Shown: piece after piece, positions 48,543 to 58,814 of the stretch
Position numbering within the stretch: the stretch's first letter is position 1
Layout: every line of letters starts with the position of its first letter
DNA from: Trichomonas tenax
Lineage: Eukaryota; Parabasalia; Trichomonadida; Trichomonadidae
Direction: 5' to 3'
Length of the DNA stretch: 64,000 nucleotides
Assembly: GCA_023091735.1 (NCBI GenBank)
Contig: JALKBU010000151.1
Coordinates: 1-64,000, forward strand
The notes under the pieces: generated by a model
Database searches by the model: none
What the model was told of the DNA's origin: nothing
What the model saw: the letters and a program-made list of their open reading frames with translations, nothing else
Translations under genes and position numbers: made by a program

Positions 48543-48935
48543 TTTTTTTATTGACGATTAAAATTACAAAAATGCTGAATGTAATTAATCTTTGACGAGT
48601 GAAAACTACATATATCGTAATCTATAGAGGCTGATCCGCATTGTTCGTGACTTTTTTTCAAGGTATAGTGCTAAAAATGAAAATGTTTGCTATGAGTCAG
48701 TGACCGAATAATTTGAGAAGATCGCATAGAAAATTTCAATGAGTACTATTAATTATGCATTTTCAATCTTTGCTCAATTATCTCTAAACTTGCTTTTCCA
48801 TCAATGCATATCTCTATAAAAGTTTATTATGCATCGTTTTCTTTCATTTTTAATATGATTTGTTGTTGTCTCAATGATGATTTGCTGTGAATATGAATAA
48901 AAGAACATATAAATGAAAGAAAGTACTAAAATTAT
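48543..48935. other. Intergenic region
   Basis: 393 bases between the UBR-box start and the 3' end of the first aldo-keto reductase copy. AT-rich; nothing recognised. Confidence 0.45.
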
Positions 48936-49832
48936 TTACCAACCATCACCATTGACATCAACATTCATTTCTTCCTTTGGTGAGAAGTATCTGTAGATTC
49001 TATCGCGCTTGCGAAGGCGCTCAACTTGGGACTTAGTGAGCTCGAAATCGAGATGATTGTTCATCCAAATGCGGGACGATGTGACAGACTTCGCGAGGAG
49101 TGAAGCTCCTGGCTCGATCGTGAGCAAGAACTTGAGTTCGATTTCACCGACTGTTCTGCCTGTTTCTTCAGCGATCTTCTTGAGCTCTTCATCTTCAAGG
49201 AGGATTGGAGCATCTGGCTTCTTGAGATCGGCTGTGCCAAGTGTGGAGTAGCCTGTAACGATGATGCCATCCTGCTGCATGTAGAGGTGGAACTCGACCT
49301 GGTTTGTGTATGGAGAGTACTTGCAGTCAGCGTGCTTCTGTCTCTCGAGCTGGTTGATTGTGAAGTTTGAAACGCAGATTCTCTTTGTCAAACCTTTCTC
49401 GACGAGATGCTTCATGGCCTTCAATGTGTCGATGAACGAGATGGAAGTGTCCATCTGCAAAACGCCGTTGACTCTTCGAGCGTTGTCACCACAAATCTCT
49501 GTTGTTTGGTATGCGACTGGATAGTGCATCAAGTAGAGGTCCAAGTAGTCAAATTTGAGGTCAAAGAGTGTCTTTCTGCAGGCCATTTCGACGTGATCTG
49601 GTCTGTGCTGTGTATTCTAAAGCTTTGATGTGATCCAGACCTGATTGCGCTTGATGCCGGCAGCCCAGCACTGCTGGAGAGCCTGGCCGACGATGTCTTC
49701 GTTGCCATAAGCACCGGCACAGTCGATATGAGCGTAGCCAGCTTCTTTTATGGCGTATGTGATGGCGTTGACGAGGTCCTCAGAGCGTGGGGATTTTCAT
49801 GTGCCGAGGCCGATGACTGGGATGCGATTAAT
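48936..49832 (-). pseudogene. Aldo-keto reductase copy 1, disrupted
   Basis: On the minus strand, readable from RIPVIGLGT near 49825 to TAA at 48936. AKR landmarks are present: HIDCAGAYGNE (catalytic Asp and Tyr), SK before the stop (Lys) and LMHYP (His). Three defects exist. There is no ATG at the N-terminus (TAG at 49833-49835 just before). TGA at 49797-49799 stands where copy 2 has a Cys codon. TAG at 49617-49619 replaces the conserved Trp of SKLWNT. A segment of about 12 residues between LYMQQ and DGIIVTGYS, present in ordinary AKRs, is missing. The 3' two thirds are almost identical to copy 2 (52427-53323), on the opposite strand 3 kb away. An open frame from ATG 49586 encodes 216 residues without the cofactor-binding N-terminal part. 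Confidence 0.85.
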
Positions 49833-49835
49833 CTA

Positions 49836-50372
49836 AAAAATGAAGTCAAGCATTCAAAATATCAAATTGAAAGTACTGGTTCTATCACTTTTATATTTAG
49901 CAAATTCATCAAATTTTGACAAAAAAATGTATCAGGGACGTCATAACTGGACACTGCACAGTATAGCACAGCTATTTTTACTAAAAATAAAAAAAATTAA
50001 AAATCGTTATTGCTTTGATGTTTGGATATAACATGATATGCTAAGTCTGTATCTGCAATTTTTCATTCAATTTGAAAAATAACGGGTATTATTCTTTGAC
50101 ATGTAAACATCGTATTGTCAGATAGATACGCTCAAGTTTTTTCCTTTTGTATTTCTGCTCGATTAGGAATTAATCAATAATGTATAGGTAGAAATGATAG
50201 AGCATGAACTAAAAATAATGTTTATCATAGCTAAAATTGATCATTGTGCTTTGTTACTCTGAATAATCATCAAATAAGTCACTGGGGAGGAAAAATTAAT
50301 ATTTTTAAAATTATGAAATAAATATGATATGCATAACATCAATGCTTCAATTATCAAAATAATTTTCATTAA
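49836..50372. other. Intergenic region
   Basis: Between AKR copy 1 and the second armadillo-like gene. TTGACATGTAAAC at 50097-50109 is a clean copy of the recurrent motif. The TCATT of the armadillo-gene initiator lies at its right end. No coding sequence. Confidence 0.5.
50366..50372 (+). promoter_or_regulatory. Initiator of the second armadillo-like gene
   Basis: TCATTAA with the presumed first base at 50368, only 5 bases before ATG 50373; very short leaders are normal in trichomonads. Confidence 0.55.
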
Positions 50373-51710
50373 ATGAAACAGAATTCAGATAAATTTGATG
50401 AACTTTCACAATTATCACCGGAACCAGCTAAAAATGGCAATGTAATTGCACTAGAAGCAACTGTTTTCACGTTGAATCTCGACTTTGTTTCACAAGAATG
50501 CAAAGAGATAGACTTCAAATTTCAAAGAGGAGATATCAACTCATTATTATCAAATATTATGAATATCATTACTGTATATAGACAAAATGAATCAAAAATA
50601 CAGTATTTACAAGCACCATTTTCACTAATTAATAAGATATATTGTGATAATCACATTCCTGAAATAGTTTCAGAGCTAATTGATTCAATGCACGCATTTT
50701 TATTCATAGATTTTATAAATTCTTCAATTAATATCATTCCAAATGTTGCTTTATTGTTTCAAAAATTGATTTTCAAACTTGCATCAATTTTCATTGAAAT
50801 TGAGGATCATGATGTGCTATCAATGTTACTAAGTATCATCACAAGCATGTTAAATCCAGATATTCCAATTAGAGATTTTCCTTTAATACAATTTCTCGTC
50901 AAAATGGAACAATTACCATCCATCAATCATAAATTTCTTAATTTCTATTACTTTCTAATCTCTAATTTCCAACAGGATGAAGAATTGCACCAAATTATCT
51001 TTGATCATCTTAATTTATCAAAATCATTCTTAGACTCACCTCTATCAATGGAAATTCTTCAAATAATGTATCAGAGCCATCCAAATCTGCAGCAGCAAAT
51101 AAGATCAAAGTATTTCACTTTAATATTCAGAACAATCGAATCAAAGAATGAAATTTCATTTTACGCATTTAGATTTATGTTTAGAATCATTGATGAATCG
51201 ACAGTCATTGAGATTTGTCACAACATCAGATTTCCAGTCATTATTGAGTTTACAAATATCTCAGATGAAGCGACTTTAGATGTTTTAAACTATTTAATAC
51301 GATGTTTCGATTTCTATATTGAAGATATCCATGAATCAGATGAATTAGATTGTGTTTTACGAGGAATACTCGACTATGCACCATCAGATATACTGGAAAA
51401 AGGAATAGAACTATTGCTGGAACGAGCATTACACATTCCACCAACAGTAATGTTATTTTCAGATATATGCAACACAATGTCGAAAATCCTTGAAACAGAT
51501 TCAGCATCGATGCAATCTAATTTTTTGAAATTATTTAGTTTGTCTCTTGATGCAGTTTCAATAGAAGATAGAGAATATATACGAGATAATGTTGATTTTG
51601 AAAATGCTCTTAATGATTTCGATGATTTAGTCGAAGATATCACTGAAGAAAATCAAGAGTTGTTTGATGCTGTTTATCACAAATTCACAGATCTTATGAA
51701 TTCAATATGA
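50373..51710 (+). CDS. Armadillo-like helical protein
   Basis: 445 residues of alternating amphipathic helices with 35-45 residue periodicity, rich in Ile, Leu, Phe, Asn and Glu. Examples are LLSNIMNIITVYRQNESKIQY, EIVSELIDSMHAFLFIDFINSS and TLDVLNYLIRCFDFYIEDI. The N-terminal 40 residues are less ordered and the C-terminal 40 are acidic. It resembles the product at 15173-16636 in size and composition, so both may belong to a trichomonad-expanded armadillo family. No membrane segment or enzyme motif is present, and the function is unknown. The start is supported by the initiator directly upstream. It lies between the two inverted AKR copies but shows no sign of being part of their duplication. 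Confidence 0.8.
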   Translation: MKQNSDKFDELSQLSPEPAKNGNVIALEATVFTLNLDFVSQECKEIDFKFQRGDINSLLSNIMNIITVYRQNESKIQYLQAPFSLINKIYCDNHIPEIVSELIDSMHAFLFIDFINSSINIIPNVALLFQKLIFKLASIFIEIEDHDVLSMLLSIITSMLNPDIPIRDFPLIQFLVKMEQLPSINHKFLNFYYFLISNFQQDEELHQIIFDHLNLSKSFLDSPLSMEILQIMYQSHPNLQQQIRSKYFTLIFRTIESKNEISFYAFRFMFRIIDESTVIEICHNIRFPVIIEFTNISDEATLDVLNYLIRCFDFYIEDIHESDELDCVLRGILDYAPSDILEKGIELLLERALHIPPTVMLFSDICNTMSKILETDSASMQSNFLKLFSLSLDAVSIEDREYIRDNVDFENALNDFDDLVEDITEENQELFDAVYHKFTDLMNSI

Positions 51711-52426
51711 ATTAAGAAGATCTTCTAATTCTTCACGAAAGGATCAATAATCTTTAATTCAAATTTATCATCATTTTCACTCAATAAGAACAAATGATAT
51801 ATATTTTCTCATGCGAAAAGTTACCTCCTCAGAACGATCTATATCTTTGAAATGAGCGACTGCAAGATTGCAAGGCAGAACACTTTACACTTCAACAATC
51901 ATAGCAAGGAACATTTAAGAAATCATGGACTTAAACATCTACAATCTTCTTTACAAAATGAACATCATTATTGCACTCTATCATATTATATAATCATGCA
52001 TCTAAGTTGTATTTTTACAAGCACCAGATCAATTCCAGGGCATTGTTTTATCCGATAGAAAATAAATAAAGGACAATACCACTTTATCAAATCTCAAAAA
52101 TGAGGGTGTGCAAAGTCATAAAATTATTAAAGGGGATGGATCCAAACAACGAATGAGAAAATTGAGAGTCCGGTACGTGTATCAATCAATTTTTTTGTTG
52201 TTTTATGCATCTGCTGCTACATGTTTATGGCAAACTTCATGCGATACGTGTTTGCATTTTTTAAAAGAGGGGTCAGAATTAAAAACCTTAAAATTTTGTG
52301 GAAACAGTTATGATTCTATGATCTAATAGCGATTATCAAGTCGATAATGAATTAAAGGGTGTGCATCCTATTCAATTTGTGAAAATTCAGAATTTTGGCT
52401 AATTTTTTGTTCATTTCATTTATTCC
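51711..52426. other. Intergenic region upstream of AKR copy 2
   Basis: 716 bases. Two short open frames (68 and 72 codons) have no domain and an atypical composition, so I do not call them. A TCATTT lies about 15 bases before ATG 52427 (TTTCATTTATTCC), which could serve as initiator. Confidence 0.45.
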
Positions 52427-53323
52427 ATGAATCACATTCCATCGATCGGCCTCGGAACATGCAAATCACCACGTAGCGATAATCTCGTCAATGCCATCAT
52501 CTGCGCTGTGAAAAAAGCAGGATACGTGCACATTGATTGTGCAGCCATCTATGGAAACGAAGATGTCGTTGACCAGGCGTTCCAGAAGCTTTTTGCAATG
52601 GGTGTTAAGCGTGAACAGCTCTGGATCGCATCAAAGCTTTAGAATACACAGCACAGACCAGATCACGTCGAAATGGCCTGCAGAAAGACACTCTCTGACC
52701 TCAAATTTGACTACTTGGACCTCTACTTGATGCACTATCCAGTCGCATACCAAACAACAGAGATTTGTGGTGACAACGCTCGAAGAGTCAACGGCGTTTT
52801 GCAGATGGACACTTCCATCTCGTTCATCGACACATTGAAGGCCATGAAGCATCTCGTCGAGAAAGGTTTGACAAAGAGAATCTGCGTTTCAAACTTCACA
52901 ATCAACCAGCTCGAGAGACAGAAGCACGCTGACTGCAAGTACTCTCCATACACAAACCAGGTCGAGTTCCACCTCTACATGCAGCAGGATGGCATCATCG
53001 TTACAGGCTACTCCACACTCGGCACAGCCGATCTCAAGAAGCCAGATGCTCCAATCCTCCTTGAAGATGAAGAGCTCAAGAAGATCGCTGAAGAAACAGG
53101 CAGAACAGTCGGTGAAATCGAACTCAAGTTCTTGTTGATTATCGAACCAGAAGCTTCACTCCTCGCTAAATCTGTCACACAAGAACGCATCTACAAGAAC
53201 AACCACCTCGACTTCGAACTTACAAAGTGCCAAGTCGAGCGCCTCCGCAAGCGTGAGAGATTCTACAGATATGTTTCTCCAAAGGAGGAAATGGGCCGCG
53301 ATGTTCTTAGTGAAGGCTGGTAA
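52427..53323 (+). pseudogene. Aldo-keto reductase copy 2, single premature TAG
   Basis: NADPH-dependent carbonyl reductase family. The frame runs 299 codons from ATG 52427 to TAA 53323, broken only by TAG at 52640-52642, exactly where AKRs have Trp in SKLWNT. The catalytic tetrad is present: Asp and Tyr in HIDCAAIYGNE, Lys in ASK, His in LMHYP. The N-terminal IPSIGLGTCKS and the C-terminal half (VSNF, QVEFH) are typical. A segment of about 12 residues after LYMQQ is missing. If TAG were read through, a nearly complete enzyme would result; otherwise two fragments of 71 and 216 residues are made. Copy 1 shares the same TAG and deletion. I call it a probable pseudogene, with readthrough as the alternative. 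Confidence 0.75.
52629..53134. repeat. 506-bp near-identical inverted repeat shared with AKR copy 1
   Basis: Aligned by eye with the reverse complement of about 49124-49630, this segment differs at only two positions (a T/C change giving Phe or Ser, and one silent change). Outside it both copies diverge sharply within a few bases. The edges are abrupt, as expected of a gene-conversion tract. Confidence 0.9.
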
Positions 53324-53418
53324 ACTTTTTTGAGTATTTATAGCGAAATAGTATTATTTCATATATACGCAATTAAATATAGAAAAAATAATATTTAATA
53401 TATAGAAAATAAAACACC

Positions 53419-56400
53419 TCATTCAACAAAATCTGAATCCTTAGAATCGCTGCTTTCGCTCGTAGTATCTGATATATCTTCTTCATCAGAGTCATCGGAC
53501 TTTCTTTCGCGCCTTTTCCTTTCTCGTTCTTTTCTCTTTTCTTCTCTTTTCTCTCTACGTTCTTCTTTGAGTTTCTCTTCTGTTTGTTTCCTTAATTCTT
53601 CGACAGCCTTCCTCTCTGCTTCTCTCCTCTGTGCTTGAGTCTTCTTCTCTGAAACTGGTTTTGGTGGAGCTGGAGTTGCTTGGCCCTCACCTTCGGCTGG
53701 TTTCTTCTTTCTGCCTCCATACCTTGGCTTGATCTCCGCTGGAGTGAAGCCTTCGCATTTCTCGATTCCGGGCATTTGTAACATTAAATTATAAACTTGT
53801 TGGTTTGAAATCAAATACATTTCTGGTCCAGAAACCGAAAGAGATCTTCCTTGTGTGTTGTTCAATTTAGCGGCCTCTTTGAGAATAGTAGACCATGGAG
53901 CTGTTGGTGTAGCACCTTCAAACACTTGTGCGCCATCTTCTGTATGTACTCTGAATAAAGGAGCATCACCTTTATCAAGAATCTCACTTACATAAACAAC
54001 AGTTTCATTCGGAACAGTTGTAGACTTTCCAACACGGCTAATCTTGTAACCAACAGGATAAGCATATCTCTCGGTGTGATATGCTGGTCTATCCCACACT
54101 ATTTCACCAAGAGAATGAACTTTTGTTGTTGCCGTAATTTCGAATGGGAATGTAACATCTTTCAATAATGTTTCCTTTGTAATCCTTCCATTTGCAGGCT
54201 TCCTGTGAACAGCATTATCTGTAGTGCCTTCATGCTCATCTTTACTCTCTGATTTAACAACTGCTGGCGTTGGTGACGTATTTTCAGCAGCTGGCTGTTG
54301 TGTTTCATTAGTATTTTCAGCAGCATTTGTTTCGGCCTTAACAGCTGCTACAGCTGCAGGTGATATTGTTGCCACAGGAGCTGGTTTCGGCTTTGGATTC
54401 AATCTTAACTTTGGCTTTGGAGACTGTGGAGTTTGATTATCTGCTGTTGCACCTTCTTCTGTTCCGTTTGCGGCTGCGGCTGCAGCTGCTGCAGAACCTT
54501 TACGGCTTCGTTTAATGTACTGACTAACTGTTTCTTCTGTGATTTCTTTGCCTGTTCTAATTGATTCTGCAATTGCATGAATTCTTGTTGAGACTTTTGT
54601 GAATTTAACAAGTGATGATGGTTTTTGCTTTCCGAAAGAAGTCAAAATTTCTTCATCTTTCGCGATTTCTGGGAGAGCATCGAAACCTTGCTGAAGTAGC
54701 ATCTTGAAATACTTTGTTTCGAGCTGGTGTGTGAATAACTTTGGAAGATTCTGCCATTTCTTTGTTCGGTGTAAAATAAATGTCAACTCATCATCTGTTC
54801 TTCCATTGAGGATGAAATGCAAATCTTTCATTGTCGTAATGTGCTCTATGAATGATTCGGAGTGATCATGGAAAACTTCTATCGAATTCTTTGCTGTTGC
54901 AATTTCAGTCATTTCTCGAATAAATAATTCTATCTGTTCGGCTGTTTTGTCTTGTAATTCTAATGATTCGATGATAGTTTTGTAATCTTCTGTGCCATCT
55001 TTGTCAAGTGGAATTCCGTGATTAAATAAATATCCAACAATTTTCTCGATCTCAATATTGGACCATTTTTCTTTTGTTGCATCTGAAACGAAGAAATATT
55101 GAACAACTGCCTTTGAAGAACAGCTCTTTGAAGCTTCTTCTGCGATATTTAATGTATAATTCATGATATTTTCAAGATTTGTAACATTGTCTGCAATAAC
55201 TTGATAAACTGGTTGATTTTCGATATCAATATCATCATAGCAACCAAATCCATGAATAGAAACAAATTTAAGAAGAGCAGCACTATGTTCTTTGCTCCAC
55301 CACTGTTCATGAAAATCATCTGGGATCTGGAATTCCATCTTAATCTCTCCTTTAGCAGCACATTCTAAGAACCTCAAGATCTGAAGACTACGAAGAAGTT
55401 TATCTGCATTATTCTTGAAATATAATGTTGTCTTTTCGTCGAATTCGATAATATCATTTTCATACGGTTCTTTACGTAATATATCATTGATTGTATGGAA
55501 TGTCTGTGGTTTTGATGATATGCTGAGTACTCTTCTTACTATAATATCTGTTATTTTCTTGATGCATGCATCAGTGATGTTCATGCCGATTACATCTCTG
55601 TATAAATCCGTGTGATTCCAGAAGTTGTTGAAAATGCAACGAATGAATTGACTTCTTTGTCTGGGAGTTAGTTTGCTAACATCCTTAAGTTCTGGTTCTG
55701 TATTTTGGATCTCGTGATCTTGATTAATATATTCCTCCCAGAAATTCTCCATTTTACAAAGTGAAAGCACCGATTGCGAGATTTGCTTCGGAGATTTCGT
55801 ATCTACGCATTGAAAATCAATATTAAATGTCTGAAATGCCTTTAAAAATGCAAGTTTGCAAACTGTTTCATCATCATAAAGTCTCCACTTTGTTTCACCG
55901 ATATCATCGCATGAGAGACGAATAATACGCTTCTTTCCTTTAACCATTTCTATTTCTGTATCAATGAACACAATTGTTTCTGCTTTGTCGATTTCTTCGT
56001 AGAAATATTTATCTCTTAGATGAATTAATGAAATTGAATTCGAATATCTGTCGCGAGTAAACAATACACCTTTCTCTGTTAAGTAATCTTCCATAATATC
56101 AAGGAAACGAATGTAATCTGAGACGAATACAATTCGATTATGAATTGTTGAAAGTATTTTATCGATTGCTATCATTTTTGAGGATGATTCGGTGATGTTT
56201 TCTGTGAATCTTCTCTCATTTCCAAGTAAAATATAAGGATGATGGCAGATTCGTTCGATCTTTTTACGTAAAACTGTGAATTTCTTGTCTTTGATATCGC
56301 TGACGTGTTCTTCCATAAGACCAATTATACAGTGGCGTTGAACATTAAGTAATGGACAATTAATAAAGCTTATTTCCGGTGTATTATCAATATTATGTAA

Positions 56401-57111
56401 ATCGTTATCATATGAAGGGAAGAAAAGTTGGAATTGCTTTTTTGTGAGATATATCGGATCTTTTTCTTCGGCTGGAAAGTCGATTCTGCACAAAGTATTA
56501 ATGAGTTCGTGTGTTCTTTTAGAATATTTATCAAATAGCTCGAATTTGTTATATACGATGCAATGTGAATTAATTGTCGGTGTTTTGCTTTCGAAATCTC
56601 CACAAATGTATGCGAAAGCCCATTTTAATTTTTCGAAACGAGAATAGTCGCTCAAATAAGTATCTAATGTTGTAAGCGCGACGTTAAATAAGAGATTTCC
56701 GTCATTGTTGAATGCCGATTTGAAGATGGTATCGCGTTCTTGAGGTGATCCGTTATAGAAGAGTACAGCGAATTTATTGTTTTGGACGAAGACTTTCTTC
56801 CACTCTGTTAACACTTCTGGTGGAAGAATCGCCAAGAATGGCCCGGTTATATTATTCTCTAAATAAAGATAATGACATAACGAGCCAAAAACATCAGGAG
56901 ATAGATTCTCACGACGTGTAGATACATTTATTTGTTCGCCATTGTTAAAACAAGATATCATTAAATTTAATATAATAATATCTTCGTAATTTAACTCGCT
57001 ATTATTGAAAACGAATCCTTCAACGGATGGAACTTCGCTCGTTGGCTTGTTGAAGCCCTCTTTCTTAGAAAAAACGAGCGTAGATTTCCGTGAATTCTTC
57101 TCCTTAGGCAT
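53419..57111 (-). CDS. Catalytically degenerate CHD-like remodeller fused to FYRN/FYRC
   Basis: 1230 residues from ATG 57111 (the frame extends to a GTG at 57120). Residues about 40-460 follow the Snf2 ATPase of CHD proteins: GPFLAILPPEVLTEWKKVF (motif Ia region), the motif II position (WAFAYICGDFESKT), LRKKIERICHHPYIL, and FVSDYIRFLDIMEDYLTEKG. But Walker A (GxGKT) is absent, DExH is lost and the motif VI arginines are missing, so ATPase activity is not expected. A CHD-type block follows (WWSKEHSAALLKFVSIHGFGCYDDI, about residue 600). After a Pro/Ala-rich linker come FYRN (about 987-1030, YPVGYKISR) and FYRC (about 1050-1117, APWSTILKE...SGPEMYLIS). A Lys/Arg/Glu-rich tail closes the protein. 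A chromatin-scaffold role is inferred. Confidence 0.78.
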   Translation of the reverse strand: MPKEKNSRKSTLVFSKKEGFNKPTSEVPSVEGFVFNNSELNYEDIIILNLMISCFNNGEQINVSTRRENLSPDVFGSLCHYLYLENNITGPFLAILPPEVLTEWKKVFVQNNKFAVLFYNGSPQERDTIFKSAFNNDGNLLFNVALTTLDTYLSDYSRFEKLKWAFAYICGDFESKTPTINSHCIVYNKFELFDKYSKRTHELINTLCRIDFPAEEKDPIYLTKKQFQLFFPSYDNDLHNIDNTPEISFINCPLLNVQRHCIIGLMEEHVSDIKDKKFTVLRKKIERICHHPYILLGNERRFTENITESSSKMIAIDKILSTIHNRIVFVSDYIRFLDIMEDYLTEKGVLFTRDRYSNSISLIHLRDKYFYEEIDKAETIVFIDTEIEMVKGKKRIIRLSCDDIGETKWRLYDDETVCKLAFLKAFQTFNIDFQCVDTKSPKQISQSVLSLCKMENFWEEYINQDHEIQNTEPELKDVSKLTPRQRSQFIRCIFNNFWNHTDLYRDVIGMNITDACIKKITDIIVRRVLSISSKPQTFHTINDILRKEPYENDIIEFDEKTTLYFKNNADKLLRSLQILRFLECAAKGEIKMEFQIPDDFHEQWWSKEHSAALLKFVSIHGFGCYDDIDIENQPVYQVIADNVTNLENIMNYTLNIAEEASKSCSSKAVVQYFFVSDATKEKWSNIEIEKIVGYLFNHGIPLDKDGTEDYKTIIESLELQDKTAEQIELFIREMTEIATAKNSIEVFHDHSESFIEHITTMKDLHFILNGRTDDELTFILHRTKKWQNLPKLFTHQLETKYFKMLLQQGFDALPEIAKDEEILTSFGKQKPSSLVKFTKVSTRIHAIAESIRTGKEITEETVSQYIKRSRKGSAAAAAAAANGTEEGATADNQTPQSPKPKLRLNPKPKPAPVATISPAAVAAVKAETNAAENTNETQQPAAENTSPTPAVVKSESKDEHEGTTDNAVHRKPANGRITKETLLKDVTFPFEITATTKVHSLGEIVWDRPAYHTERYAYPVGYKISRVGKSTTVPNETVVYVSEILDKGDAPLFRVHTEDGAQVFEGATPTAPWSTILKEAAKLNNTQGRSLSVSGPEMYLISNQQVYNLMLQMPGIEKCEGFTPAEIKPRYGGRKKKPAEGEGQATPAPPKPVSEKKTQAQRREAERKAVEELRKQTEEKLKEERREKREEKRKERERKRRERKSDDSDEEDISDTTSESSDSKDSDFVE

Positions 57112-57725
57112 TATTGGCACTTTTCTTGGAAAACGTAAACATATTTTTGTCGTGTAAAATAGAAAAATTATGACATTTTGACAATTTGATTCTTTCCTTT
57201 AAATTATCAATGAAACGAGACCTTTAATCATATTCACAATGTTTTGGCTCATATAGTCTACCTTATGAACATGATATTAGTATAAATATTTAATGTTAAT
57301 TTAATTTAGCATTATTCAAATTCTATAATGATTATATGAACTTCACAATAGTGCAAAGTTTTATAGTAATTACAATTGCAGATCTATATAAGATAAATAT
57401 ATGATATTATAGTAAATACCGGTATAAATATGAGATAGTCCATTTAAGAATGAATACATAAAACTATGTACATATCCATTCAATTGCAAACTGAATGCTC
57501 ATATAAAGTGATTGCTTAACGAGGGTTAACGACAATAAAAAATTGTTGAAAATAAAACAATGTTAAAATCAAGCCTGATTCATATGGTAAATCCACCATA
57601 AGTAATATAGCTTGTTTCAAATGAGATTACCTAATGAATCTTAAATATGATTGATGAAATCGCAAGGAAAAGTAAATTTTGACATATAAATTAACATTTG
57701 TCAAGTAAAATATCAAAACAAATTA
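57112..57725. other. Divergent intergenic region
   Basis: 614 bases between the remodeller-FYR gene and the HRD1-like gene. It contains GTCGTGTAAA at about 57148 (a variant of the recurrent motif) and TTGACATATAAA near 57679. AT-rich, no gene. Confidence 0.45.
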
Positions 57726-58814
57726 ATGAAGATAATTTCACTTAGAAACTACTGCTTTGTTTCTGTTCTAATTCTCGCAACACAAATACGGAAAGTCATG
57801 CAAACAAAAACAAACTTCTACGACATTTCTATTCAAATAATCGAAGATAAAAAATGTTATTTGAGTTTGATCAACTGCGTTACATGCATTTCAATTATCG
57901 CTATCTTCCAACTGCTCGATATGTTCATTGGTAAAATCAGTCATACAGAAAAAACAAACGTTATTCAACAATTACATTCAAGAATTATCCAATTCATGTT
58001 TAGATTGTTGTTCGGTTCATTCGGCCTTGACAGCGTGGAGATTAGCTATCTCATCAAGCCTTATTTTGCTTACTTTCTTATGCTTTATGTACGAGAAAGA
58101 ATTCATAATCTTCAATTAAGACCAAAATTACCAACATTGTCAGAGCACCATCGATTGCTTACATCACAGTTCGCACTTCTCTTCATTGATTTCTACTTCT
58201 TCTTGCAATGGATTCGACTTATTTTCGTTAAAAAAGAAAATATTCAAGTTTTACTCGCTTGTGAACTTTCAACGGTTATTTTTGGTATAATTTTCGATAT
58301 AATTAGTCATTTTATTTTCTTATTCGATAGAGATAATTTGGGCGGATCAAAGAAATCATTCCACTTATCAATTTACTGTGAATATGGATGCAACATCGCT
58401 AATTTCATTTGTTCATTGATATTAATTGGCTTGACAATATATTATAATGATATCGGCTTTCTGGCATTCATTTCTCCGATCATTTCAACAGTACTAGAAA
58501 TGGGAACAATCATTAATAAGCACAGACGCTGGAAACACATGACAATCGCCTTGCAAACAGTCCTTCCAGATGTTGAACAAAAAGATTTGAAACGCGACGA
58601 TACATGCATTATTTGCCGTGCCCAAATGACAAGCCAGGATTCAAAGAAGCTACCTTGCGGTCACTGCTTACACACAGAGTGTTTGGAGAGGTGGTCCAAA
58701 GATCACAATATTTGCCCACTTTGTCAGACAGATATTGCTCAATTGATAGATAATGCAGGTAAAATTGCTGATCAGAGAGCAAGAGAAGAAGAATTTGAAC
58801 CAAGAATATTTTAA
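57726..58814 (+). CDS. Membrane RING-H2 ubiquitin ligase, HRD1-like
   Basis: A 362-residue polytopic protein with about six hydrophobic helices (roughly 49-70, 108-125, 150-168, 178-202, 217-240, 243-260) and a C-terminal RING at 294-333. The RING reads CIIC...LPCGHCLHTECLERW....CPLC, the C3H2C3 form. This layout is that of Hrd1/synoviolin and AMFR, ER ligases of the ERAD pathway. The missing long Ser/Pro-rich tail and the smaller size make this a reduced version. The last 30 residues are charged (QRAREEEFEPRIF). The start ATG is preceded by AT-rich DNA without a clear initiator. The alternative is a generic membrane RING ligase. Confidence 0.8.
   Translation: MKIISLRNYCFVSVLILATQIRKVMQTKTNFYDISIQIIEDKKCYLSLINCVTCISIIAIFQLLDMFIGKISHTEKTNVIQQLHSRIIQFMFRLLFGSFGLDSVEISYLIKPYFAYFLMLYVRERIHNLQLRPKLPTLSEHHRLLTSQFALLFIDFYFFLQWIRLIFVKKENIQVLLACELSTVIFGIIFDIISHFIFLFDRDNLGGSKKSFHLSIYCEYGCNIANFICSLILIGLTIYYNDIGFLAFISPIISTVLEMGTIINKHRRWKHMTIALQTVLPDVEQKDLKRDDTCIICRAQMTSQDSKKLPCGHCLHTECLERWSKDHNICPLCQTDIAQLIDNAGKIADQRAREEEFEPRIF

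Noticed and set aside
52108..52326. 72-codon open frame upstream of AKR copy 2
   Set aside because: No domain and Cys-rich without pattern; probably chance.
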